Shown: one piece after another, positions 27,808-37,110 of the stretch
How positions within the stretch are numbered: position 1 is the first letter of the stretch
Layout: each line of letters begins with the position of its first letter
Source of the DNA: Prochlorococcus marinus str. MIT 9211
GTDB lineage: Bacteria; Cyanobacteriota; Cyanobacteriia; PCC-6307; Cyanobiaceae
Reading direction: 5' to 3'
NCBI RefSeq assembly: GCF_000018585.1
Contig: NC_009976.1
Coordinates: 279,982 to 343,981 of the forward strand
Length of the DNA stretch: 64,000 nucleotides
Translations under genes and position numbers: made by a program
Notes under the pieces: model-generated
Seen by the model: only the letters and a program-made list of their open reading frames with translations
The model's database searches: none
Told to the model about the DNA's origin: nothing

Positions 27808-29976
27808 TTTTTACTAGCCGGTGGTGGTCATACCCATGCACTTATTTTGCGTCGTTGGGCGATGCACCCCCATCTAAGGCCTAAAGGTTTAATTACTTTA
27901 ATTAATAGAAGTAGTAGAAATATATATTCAAGTATGTTTCCTGGAATAATTTCTCGGCAATATAAATTTGATGATGCTGTTATAGACCTTGCCTCTCTAG
28001 CTAATAGATCTGGTGTTTCATTTGTTATTGGGGAAATCATAGGGTTAGATCCAGAGAGAAAAAAATTATTCTTAGAAAACAGACCTCCTATTGGCTTCTC
28101 ATTGCTTAGTCTTGATGTAGGGTCCGAGACTTTTGCGGATTTCAAAAATTTTGCACATATTGAAGAAAAATTAGTAGCCGAAATTAAACCTTTTAGATCC
28201 TCTTATGAATGGATTGAACAATTTGATGATGATCCAATACTAGATTCTCAACCTCTTACTGTTATTGGATCTGGTCATTCAGCTTTTGAAATTGTGCTGG
28301 CATTACGAAAAAGATGGCCTAGACGTCCATTAAGATTGCAGGCTTATGAAAGCAAGATCAATAAAAAATTTAGGAAGGGTCTGCTTGCAGCAGATATTGA
28401 CTTAAGAACTAATCAAGAGTTTGTTAGAGGGCCTGTGCTTCTTTGTACAGGGAATAAACCTCAATCATGGATTCAGAAAAGTGGGTTACAAGTTAACCAT
28501 CAAGGGAGGGTGCTAACAGAAGACACCCTCCAAGCAATTAATAAACCACATATTTTTGCAGTTGGTGATTGTGGGGTAATAGCAAATAGACAAAGACCAG
28601 CATCGGGGGTTTGGGCTGTGAGAGCTGCAAAGCCTTTGGCATTAAATATTGAAAGACTCGCAAAAGGCTTAAAGCCATTTTCTTGGCATCCCCAGAAAAT
28701 TGTTTTGCAATTAATAGGAGGTCATTTTAAATCAAGTATGCCTTCTGGCTGGGCACTTTGGGGACCATTTTCAATAGGCCCAAGCTCTTTGATTTGGAAG
28801 TGGAAGGAATCAATAGACAGGCATTTTATAAATATATTTGATACATCTAAGGATATGAAAAAGGTAAAAGCTGAGAGCAATCTTTTATGCAGAGGTTGTG
28901 CAGCCAAAGTTTCTGAAGGAACCTTAAAAGAAGCTTTGAAAGAAGTTGATCTACAAAAATTAGGAGATTACCCAGAAGATGCATCTATGGTTTCTTCTTC
29001 TAAAGGAACTGGAACCTTGATGCAAAGCGTTGACGGTTTCCCAGCATTAATTAGCGATCCGTGGCTTAATGCTCGCCTTACTGCTTTACATGCTTGCTCT
29101 GATATTTGGGCATCAGGGGCATCAGTGATCTCTGCTCAAGCGGTAATAACACTTCCAGTATTAAATTCCTACTTACAAAAAGAATTATTGGTTCAATCTA
29201 TTGCAGGTATTAAATCTGTCTTGGAACCTCAGGGAGCAAAACTGATAGGTGGTCATACTTTTGAATCAAGAAATGAACCTATAGAGCAAATTACTCTTGG
29301 TATAGAAATTTCTCTTTCTATTAACGGCATCTTAAAACCTGGTCAACTTCCTTTGAATAAAAGAGGCTTAAAACCAAAAGATGAACTTCTTATTAGTAGA
29401 GGCTTAGGCAGTGGAGTTATTTTTGCAGGTACTATGCATGGTGCTACTTCTTCAGAGGTTTTAGAAACAACTTTAGATACTTTATCCCAAAGTCAACATT
29501 TTCTCTTAGAAGATATTAAAAAACCTATTAATCAAAATCTCGATTCTTTCGTAATAAATGCTTGCACAGATATAACAGGTTATGGCCTATTAGGTCATCT
29601 AGGGGAGATGCTTAAGTCAAGTAATCACTTTCGTGAATTGAGAGGGGAATCTGGTTTGAGGATTAAGCTTTATCCAGATTCTATTCCTATTTTAAAAGGT
29701 GCCAAGAAACTTTTAAGAAGTGGATTTTCTAGTACTTTTGCTCAATCAAACAGGTCTTTTTTTAGCTTATTAAATTCTTTCAAAAATGCACCTCCATTAA
29801 TTGATTTAGATCTTGGCGATATTCAGCATGAGAGTATAGAACATCAGGTCATAAAAGAATTAATCGTTGATCCACAAACGTGTGGGCCATTACTAGTCTC
29901 ATGCCCACAAAATGTGAGTCAGATTTTGCTTAATAAGGGCCCATGGGTTCGAATTGGTTTAGTAGATGAAATTTAG
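27793..29976 (+). CDS. selD: FAD/NAD oxidoreductase fused to selenide, water dikinase
   Basis: A 727-residue two-domain protein. Residues about 1-350 resemble a pyridine-nucleotide-disulfide (NDH-2-like) oxidoreductase: an early FLLAGGGHTHALIL FAD motif, VIGSGHSAFEI as a second nucleotide site and FAVGDCGVIANR. Residues about 365-727 are SelD, which makes selenophosphate from selenide and ATP. The catalytic cysteine is Cys369 and the lysine Lys372 in RGCAAKVS; the family's usual second cysteine is Ala here. The GYGLLGHLGEM and DPQTCGPLL motifs follow. Such fusions are known in cyanobacteria and algae. No other selenium gene is in the window. Confidence 0.92.
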   Translation: MLADHFLLAGGGHTHALILRRWAMHPHLRPKGLITLINRSSRNIYSSMFPGIISRQYKFDDAVIDLASLANRSGVSFVIGEIIGLDPERKKLFLENRPPIGFSLLSLDVGSETFADFKNFAHIEEKLVAEIKPFRSSYEWIEQFDDDPILDSQPLTVIGSGHSAFEIVLALRKRWPRRPLRLQAYESKINKKFRKGLLAADIDLRTNQEFVRGPVLLCTGNKPQSWIQKSGLQVNHQGRVLTEDTLQAINKPHIFAVGDCGVIANRQRPASGVWAVRAAKPLALNIERLAKGLKPFSWHPQKIVLQLIGGHFKSSMPSGWALWGPFSIGPSSLIWKWKESIDRHFINIFDTSKDMKKVKAESNLLCRGCAAKVSEGTLKEALKEVDLQKLGDYPEDASMVSSSKGTGTLMQSVDGFPALISDPWLNARLTALHACSDIWASGASVISAQAVITLPVLNSYLQKELLVQSIAGIKSVLEPQGAKLIGGHTFESRNEPIEQITLGIEISLSINGILKPGQLPLNKRGLKPKDELLISRGLGSGVIFAGTMHGATSSEVLETTLDTLSQSQHFLLEDIKKPINQNLDSFVINACTDITGYGLLGHLGEMLKSSNHFRELRGESGLRIKLYPDSIPILKGAKKLLRSGFSSTFAQSNRSFFSLLNSFKNAPPLIDLDLGDIQHESIEHQVIKELIVDPQTCGPLLVSCPQNVSQILLNKGPWVRIGLVDEI

Positions 29977-29993
29977 ACTTTTAGTAAATTTTT

Positions 29994-31259
29994 TTATGAA
30001 GTTTCACTATTTGATATCCCTTTGTCGAGAGTCTCTGCCCGAAGCCTTTGTAACTCTTTGCCCAGCTTTGGACCTTCTGTCCAGCCTTGAGTTAGAAGTT
30101 CCTTGGCAGTGATTTTAGATTCTATTTTGCGCCATTCAGATAGCCATCTTAGGCAATATTCCCAAAGTGGAGTTTCTAAAGATATAGCAATACCAATTGA
30201 CTCAGGATACCAATTTCTACTCTCTATTGCATTACACCAATTAGAAGGTAACCAGCTTAAGTATTCTTTTGATTGAGCTAAATATGTAAAATATTCTTTA
30301 ATATTAATTGCTTGGGATAAGCAAGTTTGTTGATAGTTACCTAATTGCAATCTTGCAGCTAAAGAACATGGGTCTTTGGCACCAGCGACTAAGGCGGTTA
30401 ATGGTGGAATACCTAATTGCGATGCTTTAAGAATTCTTTGATGCCAATTTTTATCTATTTGAATCTGTGTATCTAGTAATGATAATGCTTCCCAATCTTG
30501 TAGAAGTTGTAATGCTTGTTCCCATGGCTCTTTCTCAAGCAAAAGCTCTAATTCCATCCGAAGCCTGGTTGAAAGTGCTGGTGGTGCTTTACTTAAGGGC
30601 TCATCTGGCCGCCAATCCCATGGCCATAATTTTATTGTGGATTTTATTTGCTTGAGTGATTCATCATCTAAAATAAAGTTCAGTCTGGAAGCGTAACGGG
30701 CACCACGTATTATTCTAGTGGGATCGTCGGAAACACTTTTGGAGTGCATGAACTTTAGTTTGCGCTTGGATATATCTTCCCTACCTTGAAAAATATCTAT
30801 AAATGTATTATTTATTAACTCTAAAGCCATTGCATTTATTGGAAAATCCCTTCTAATTAGATCTTCTTCAATATTGCAGTTGAAAACTTGAGGATTTTCT
30901 CCAGGTGCGCTATAAGATTCAGTTCTTGCAGTAGAGAAGTCAAATAAAGTATCACCTATCTTTAACTGAATTGTTTTAAAGGATGAACTCTCACGAGTAA
31001 TAATGACTTTGTCCGAACCTAAAATTAACCTAATTTGCGTAGCTAACTCTTTAACGGGACCTTCTATTACAAGATCAATATCTTCAAATTTTGTGAGAGG
31101 TTCTTTCTCAAATGAATGAATAATATGATCCCTTAATATTCCTCCAACAATTGCAACTCTTTTAATACCTACGTTCTTAGCAGCTCTTCTTAAAACTGTT
31201 AAAAAATCTCTTGGCAAGCCAGGAAATTCATTAAGGAAGTCCGGATTTGCCGGCTTCAT
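29994..31259 (-). CDS. CCA tRNA nucleotidyltransferase / poly(A) polymerase family
   Basis: A 421-residue class II nucleotidyltransferase. The N-terminal catalytic head shows VGGILRDHI and FEDIDLVIEG with the metal-binding aspartates, then RRDFPINAMAL and DPTRIIRGARYASRLNF, the classic CCA/poly(A) polymerase motifs. The helical C-terminal half is less conserved. The tRNA genes fully visible in this window lack an encoded CCA, so such an enzyme is required. Full CCA addition versus one of two split activities (A-adding, CC-adding) cannot be decided by eye. It lies 60 bases after the helicase gene on the same strand. Confidence 0.88.
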   Translation of the reverse strand: MKPANPDFLNEFPGLPRDFLTVLRRAAKNVGIKRVAIVGGILRDHIIHSFEKEPLTKFEDIDLVIEGPVKELATQIRLILGSDKVIITRESSSFKTIQLKIGDTLFDFSTARTESYSAPGENPQVFNCNIEEDLIRRDFPINAMALELINNTFIDIFQGREDISKRKLKFMHSKSVSDDPTRIIRGARYASRLNFILDDESLKQIKSTIKLWPWDWRPDEPLSKAPPALSTRLRMELELLLEKEPWEQALQLLQDWEALSLLDTQIQIDKNWHQRILKASQLGIPPLTALVAGAKDPCSLAARLQLGNYQQTCLSQAINIKEYFTYLAQSKEYLSWLPSNWCNAIESRNWYPESIGIAISLETPLWEYCLRWLSEWRKIESKITAKELLTQGWTEGPKLGKELQRLRAETLDKGISNSETS

Positions 31260-31319
31260 GATTTCTTCAATTGGATAGTTTGTATTAAAATCATTAGTAA
31301 GTTAATGAGTAGATGCACT

Positions 31320-33749
31320 TTAATTATCTTTTATAGGCTGAATTGGTGCTAGTCGAGGATCAAGAATTTTTGGGCCCATTCCAACAAACTTTATTGCAAT
31401 AGAAATTTTCTCGCCACTCCCAAAAATATGAGTTACTTCCCCTTCCCCAAAGGCTGAATGAAGTACTTTATTGCCCACTTCCCATGAGACTCCAGGTGCT
31501 GGACCGGAATATTTACGCCTTACTGCATTTGTTGGCAAATTTTTTGATATGCCTGATGAATTGAGTTGATCTTCACGTCTGTCAACTCTGGTAAGTCGAT
31601 CCATGCGGCGCTCTCGTCTCAAGGCAGCACCTCCAGCTAATTGGATATCGCCTTCAATAAGTTCTGATGGAATTTCTGAAAGAAAGATTGATGAGACAGC
31701 AGGTTCTCGCATCCCTCCCCAAATTCTTCGTTCAGTTGCATGAAATAGAAACAATCTTTCTTTTGCTCTGGTAAGCCCTACATAGCAGAGTCTTCTTTCT
31801 TCTTCTAAAGAAGCGGGATCATCCAGTGATCGATAGCTTGGGAATAGCCCTTGTTCTAGTCCTACAAGGCATACAATCGGAAATTCCAACCCTTTACTGC
31901 TATGCAATGTCATTAAAGTGATCCGATCATGGGCAGTATCTTTTTTATCGGCATCGCTTGCTAAAGCAGCAGTAGCTAAAAAACCTTCTAGATCCGCGGC
32001 TTCATTCTCTTCCTGGTATTGAAGCGATGCATTGACAAGTTCCTGTAGATTGCGTCTACGTTCTTCAGCTTCATCTGTAGCAGTAGCAATAAGTTCACTT
32101 ATATACCCACTTTTCTCCATAACCAATTGAATTAATTGCGAAGGCTCGGTGTTATTTAAACTCAATCGAAGATCATCAATAAGCTCTTTGAATTTCAATA
32201 AGCCTTTCGCTGACCTACCTCCAAGAGATCTAATTGCTTCGGGATCACTTACGACTTCCCAAAGAGGTATTCCTAATTGAGAGGATGCATCGCTAAACCT
32301 TTGTACTGTTGTTTTCCCAATTCCCCTTTTGGGAACATTTAATATTCTTAGTAGACTTACACTGTCGGAAGGATTAATTAATAGTCTTAAGTATGCCAAA
32401 ATATCTTTTACTTCTCTTCTGTCATAGAAACGTAATCCACCAACAACTATGTATGGGATATTCCATCTAACTAAAGATTCTTCAATCACTCTGGACTGTG
32501 CATTTGTTCTATATAAGATTGCAATATCACCCCATTTTAAATCTTTATTATGTGCTTCTAGAAGACGTAGACGATGAACAACGGCTTCTGCTTCAGATAT
32601 TTCGTCGTCGCAGCGAGTAAGTTTAATTAGCTCGCCTTCACCTCTGGTCGCCTTGAGAACTTTATCTAGTCGTTCTTTATTATTCGAGATTAAGGAATTA
32701 GCAGCATCAAGTATAGTAGAAGTTGATCTGTAATTTTCTTCTAATTTTACTACATTAGATAATCCTTGTAGTGAATTCTTATTTTTAAAATCTTCTTGAA
32801 ACCCCATTAATATTCTAAAATCAGCGGCTCTAAAGCTATAAATACTTTGATCAGCATCACCAACAACGAAGACTGATCGCTTAGACCAACTTGAGAAGAA
32901 AGATGGGTTAATGCCATTAGTTACTAAAAGCTTAATCAACTCATATTGAGTCCAATTTGTGTCTTGATATTCATCAACAAGTAAGTGCTTGAATCGATTG
33001 TGCCAGTAACTTCTTACTTGCTCATTTTGTTTTAACAGCTGTACTGGAAGTAAAAGAAGGTCATCAAAGTCAAGAGCATTATTTGCTGCTAATGCTTTTC
33101 TGTAAAGGCTATAAACTTGTGCAATAAGCTTTCCTCTTTGTCCTTCTGCAGACTGTGTAAATTGATCTGGTAGAATCCCTTGATTTTTAGCATTACTTAT
33201 AGCCCATCGAACTTTCTTAGGCTCAAAACGTTTTGGATCTAGATTCATATCTTGTATAATTATTTCCTTTATTAAGCTTTGGGCATCTGTCTCGTCATAA
33301 ATAGAGAAATATTTAGTCCATTTAAGACCTTCTTTGTCAACGAACTTTTCTATATCAAACCTAAGTAATTTTGAAAAAAGTGCATGAAAAGTTCCAATCC
33401 AGAGGTCTTTTGTTACTTCCCTATATATTCTCGTTCTAAATTGATTTTGTTCTACCAAACTTACAGAAGACCAAGGCTGATCTAGCTGGTATTTAGCAAT
33501 TCTTTTTGCTAATAGGAGCTCTAACCTTTCTTTCATCTCTCTTGCTGCCTTATTAGTAAATGTGACTGCAAGGATCTCAGATGGGTCAACTTTATACTCT
33601 GTAATTAGATGAGCGATTCTGTGAGTTAAAGCTCTGGTCTTTCCACTTCCTGCACCAGCAACCACAAGTAATGGACCTTCGAAATGATTAACAGCATTTG
33701 ATTGCTCGTTATTAAGCCCATCAAGAAAACTGTTTGACTGTTGATTCAT
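31320..33749 (-). CDS. ATP-dependent DNA helicase, PcrA/UvrD type
   Basis: An 809-residue superfamily 1A 3'-5' helicase for repair and replication restart. It has Walker A GAGSGKT at 32-38 in VVAGAGSGKTRALTHR, then FTNKAAREMKER, LVDEYQDTNWTQYEL (Walker B) and VGDADQSIYSFRAAD, and late motifs LMTLHSSKGLEFPIVCLVGL and RRLCYVGLTRAKERL. The C-terminal 110 residues include a basic RRERRMDRLTRVDRREDQ segment and end in a Tudor-like FGEGEVTHIFG domain, as in PcrA. The full length and all motifs are intact. Confidence 0.95.
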   Translation of the reverse strand: MNQQSNSFLDGLNNEQSNAVNHFEGPLLVVAGAGSGKTRALTHRIAHLITEYKVDPSEILAVTFTNKAAREMKERLELLLAKRIAKYQLDQPWSSVSLVEQNQFRTRIYREVTKDLWIGTFHALFSKLLRFDIEKFVDKEGLKWTKYFSIYDETDAQSLIKEIIIQDMNLDPKRFEPKKVRWAISNAKNQGILPDQFTQSAEGQRGKLIAQVYSLYRKALAANNALDFDDLLLLPVQLLKQNEQVRSYWHNRFKHLLVDEYQDTNWTQYELIKLLVTNGINPSFFSSWSKRSVFVVGDADQSIYSFRAADFRILMGFQEDFKNKNSLQGLSNVVKLEENYRSTSTILDAANSLISNNKERLDKVLKATRGEGELIKLTRCDDEISEAEAVVHRLRLLEAHNKDLKWGDIAILYRTNAQSRVIEESLVRWNIPYIVVGGLRFYDRREVKDILAYLRLLINPSDSVSLLRILNVPKRGIGKTTVQRFSDASSQLGIPLWEVVSDPEAIRSLGGRSAKGLLKFKELIDDLRLSLNNTEPSQLIQLVMEKSGYISELIATATDEAEERRRNLQELVNASLQYQEENEAADLEGFLATAALASDADKKDTAHDRITLMTLHSSKGLEFPIVCLVGLEQGLFPSYRSLDDPASLEEERRLCYVGLTRAKERLFLFHATERRIWGGMREPAVSSIFLSEIPSELIEGDIQLAGGAALRRERRMDRLTRVDRREDQLNSSGISKNLPTNAVRRKYSGPAPGVSWEVGNKVLHSAFGEGEVTHIFGSGEKISIAIKFVGMGPKILDPRLAPIQPIKDN

Positions 33750-33823
33750 CTTATTAGTTTGATTTTTATTGGGGAATGAGATTTATTCCTACCCATAGTT
33801 CATTTATTCATACTTGGCATGAA

Positions 33824-34033
33824 TTACTTTGAGCCATCCATTTGATTTATAAGACTTTGAAGTGTATTATCTAACTCTTTTAGTTCAGCATGGTTGCTTA
33901 ATGTGGAATCAATTTTTTTCTGAGGCATATGAAGTTTTTGTGAAATAGTTGTTATTTCTTTTCTAAGTCTATTTCTATAGCTTTTAAGGGCCTCAATAGA
34001 TTGATGGAGTTCTTCTCTAGTCGGTTCAGGCAT
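33824..34033 (-). CDS. Small helical/coiled-coil protein, unknown
   Basis: A 69-residue polar protein without membrane segments; heptad-like spacing suggests a coiled coil through most of its length (EALKSYRNRLRKEITTISQ and LKELDNTLQSLINQM). I do not recognise a family. It starts with ATG and lies 74 bases upstream of the helicase gene on the same strand. It is divergent from the phycoerythrin beta gene, so it could share the intervening promoter region, but nothing in the sequence ties it to pigment function. Confidence 0.6.
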   Translation of the reverse strand: MPEPTREELHQSIEALKSYRNRLRKEITTISQKLHMPQKKIDSTLSNHAELKELDNTLQSLINQMDGSK

Positions 34034-34836
<803 letters not shown>

Positions 34837-34879
34837 TTTTTTTCGTGATTTATTCAACCTTCTTTTAAAGGAATAGGCA

Positions 34880-35347
34880 ATGAAATCAGCAGTAACAACA
34901 GTAATCACTTCAGCTGATGCTTCAGGTAGGTTCCCTACTATTAGTGATTTGGAATCAGTAAAGGGCTCGTTTGACAGAGCACCTGCTCGATTAGAGGCTG
35001 CTGAGAAGTTAGCAGTATATATAGACAAATTTACAGCTGATGCTTTAGATGAGGTTTATGGTAAAGGGGGTTATGAGCAGGCAAATAAAGATAAATGTGC
35101 CAGAGATATCCATCATTATCTACGTTTAATAAATTATTGCCTGGTTACAGGAGGTACTGGCCCATTAGACGAATGGGGTATAGCTGGAATGCGAGAAGTG
35201 ATTAGGGCCCAGTTGCTGCCAACTGCTGCATATATTGAGGCATTTATCTTTATTCGTGACTCCATAGATGTACCCGGACAAATGGGTCAGCAAGCAGCAA
35301 CTGAATTTAAGGCCTTGCTTGATTACTTGATTAATGCACTTGCGTAA
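34880..35347 (+). CDS. cpeA: Phycoerythrin alpha subunit, shortened
   Basis: A 155-residue alpha chain (ppeA/cpeA). The central bilin cysteine, Cys82 in standard numbering, is Cys73 here in KDKCARDIHHYLRL, followed by the conserved INYCLVTGGTGPLDEWG. About nine residues are missing before it compared with usual alpha-phycoerythrin. The second standard bilin cysteine (near 139/140) is replaced: the matching segment reads IRDSIDVPG with no cysteine. So this subunit should carry one bilin. AAAGGA lies eight bases before the ATG, a strong ribosome-binding site. It follows cpeB directly. Confidence 0.96.
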   Translation: MKSAVTTVITSADASGRFPTISDLESVKGSFDRAPARLEAAEKLAVYIDKFTADALDEVYGKGGYEQANKDKCARDIHHYLRLINYCLVTGGTGPLDEWGIAGMREVIRAQLLPTAAYIEAFIFIRDSIDVPGQMGQQAATEFKALLDYLINALA

Positions 35348-35409
35348 AAATCTAAGATAACTTGAATTACCTTTAGCTGAAGATTTACTTATATTAGTTA
35401 ATTTTGATC

Positions 35410-36012
35410 ATGCAAGATTCTTTAAACAATAGGCCTAAATTAGAAACTTTATTATCTGACTTTTTACACCCTAACCCTAACATTAATAAAGATGCTTATA
35501 TTGATATGCAAGAATATTGGCCAGAAGAATCAATACAATATTTGAAATCTAATCTCGATAGCGATGATGTTGAACTAAGAAGAAAATCTGTAAAGGCTCT
35601 TTCTTATTTTGGTACACCTATTATTCCCACCATTTTGGAATTGTATATTTCTAATTCAAGCTTAAGATTCCGGGTTGGTTGTCTCAAAGTCCTAGTAATC
35701 TTAGCAGCAAATAATAATATGGATAATTTCTATAAGGATATGCAGGGTGTTATTGAGATGGCTATTAATGATGATTCAGTAGAGTTAACACTAGCAATTA
35801 TTTCTCTTTTAAGACAGCTAGGGCAGATAGCTTGCCCTATTCTTATGCGATTATCAGTAGACAAGAATATCCTTAGAGCTAAAGCTGCAATAACGGCTTT
35901 GGGTGAAATTTCTGATGCAAGATCTGAGAAACTTTTAAAACAACTTTCCAATAACAAAGAATTAGATTGTATTTTAAGAGAAAGTGCCTTAGAAGCTTTA
36001 CGTTATAAATAG
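35410..36012 (+). CDS. cpeZ: HEAT-repeat bilin lyase chaperone CpeZ-like
   Basis: A protein of about 200 residues made of HEAT-like helical pairs (VELRRKSVKALSYFG, LRFRVGCLKVLVILA, ILRAKAAITALGEISD), the E/F-type bilin lyase architecture. By size and position after cpeA it matches CpeZ, which in other cyanobacteria helps CpeY attach phycoerythrobilin to alpha Cys82. I chose ATG 35410; a TTG two codons earlier is possible. It runs with cpeB-cpeA, 62 bases downstream. The CpeZ name is by context and fold rather than by alignment. Confidence 0.82.
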   Translation: MQDSLNNRPKLETLLSDFLHPNPNINKDAYIDMQEYWPEESIQYLKSNLDSDDVELRRKSVKALSYFGTPIIPTILELYISNSSLRFRVGCLKVLVILAANNNMDNFYKDMQGVIEMAINDDSVELTLAIISLLRQLGQIACPILMRLSVDKNILRAKAAITALGEISDARSEKLLKQLSNNKELDCILRESALEALRYK

Positions 36013-36049
36013 GGTCATAGTAATCAAATACAAGATTTATCTCTTAGAT

Positions 36050-36940
36050 TTAATCCGTTAACATTTTTATTGTAAGATTTATAATACTAATTACATTTAA
36101 ATTACTTTCTATATCTAGCCTTTCTTTTAAGCTTTCGATTTGATCTTTAGCGTTAAGCTTCATTAATGCTAGAGCCGCTTGCTTTCTTATCTCTATGTCA
36201 TCACTATCTAATTTGGTAGTTATTAATCTAGTGTCCCAATCATATTCTTGTAAAATACCTATTAGATTTATTGCTTCAATTTGTACTTCATTAGAACAGT
36301 CGTTCAACGCATTGATGACAAGCGATTTTGCTTCGTCATCATTCAATGATTGAATTTGATCTCCAAGAGCAGCTATGGCTGAAGCTCTGACGATTGATTG
36401 CTTTGACTTTGCTGCTTTTTTAAGACTTTTAGCTCCTTCTGCGCCTATAAAAGCCAGCCCCCATTTAGCAAGACCACATTGGATTGATGTTGATAGAGGA
36501 TTTTCTAGGACCGGTAAAAGATATTGAACTCCTTTCTCTCCAAAAATAGCAATTGCTCCTGCTGAAGAACCTTGAACTACTAGATCGGCATCAGTTAATA
36601 GTGCTTTTAGAAGATCTGGCAAGGCATCTGGATCGCCTACTAGTTTAAGAGTTTTTGCTGCGGCTCTTCTCACAGTTACATTTTGACTATTGAGCAAAGC
36701 ATGACGAAGTTCTGGGGTTGCTTTCTTGCCTATTAAACCAAGGCTTTCTGAGAATGTTCTTCTTAGAAGTCCGCGTTTATCTGCAAGACCTGCAATCAGT
36801 TGTTTGATTTGCTCTTGATTACCTTCGGGACGATCTCCATTTTTAAGTTTGATCGTTAACTCGTTGGCAAGAGTGGTAGCTTCATCTTCAGTTAAGGAGT
36901 AATTCACCTCGTCACTTGAGCCTCCCAAGCTTTCTTCCAA
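36050..36940 (-). CDS. HEAT-repeat bilin lyase homologue (CpeF/MpeV/MpeU-like)
   Basis: A 296-residue HEAT-repeat protein of the E/F-type lyase group. The N-terminal region and the repeats ADKRGLLRRTFSESLGLIG, VRRAAAKTLKLVGDPDALP and ADLVVQGSSAGAIAIFGEKG look like the MpeU/MpeV/CpeF proteins of phycoerythrin-containing cyanobacteria. CpeF and MpeV attach the doubly linked bilin at beta Cys50/61, a site kept in this CpeB, so that role is a reasonable inference. It is read against cpeZ and cpeY, between them. No ATG precedes the conserved part; the start is probably TTG 36940 or GTG 36907. Confidence 0.82.
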   Translation of the reverse strand: MEESLGGSSDEVNYSLTEDEATTLANELTIKLKNGDRPEGNQEQIKQLIAGLADKRGLLRRTFSESLGLIGKKATPELRHALLNSQNVTVRRAAAKTLKLVGDPDALPDLLKALLTDADLVVQGSSAGAIAIFGEKGVQYLLPVLENPLSTSIQCGLAKWGLAFIGAEGAKSLKKAAKSKQSIVRASAIAALGDQIQSLNDDEAKSLVINALNDCSNEVQIEAINLIGILQEYDWDTRLITTKLDSDDIEIRKQAALALMKLNAKDQIESLKERLDIESNLNVISIINLTIKMLTD

Positions 36941-37110
36941 GAGCTTTTATAATTAATTTTTATTATGGATGTATATCAACTCAACAGCTATCTTTGTGAA
37001 CAAGATCACAGCCTTGATGCAATTAATAGATTAGCTTTCTGTTAATTAGTTTCATCACCATGTATCAATTTTGATTTGATTATTATGACTTTCAAACACT
37101 TGATTGATAG

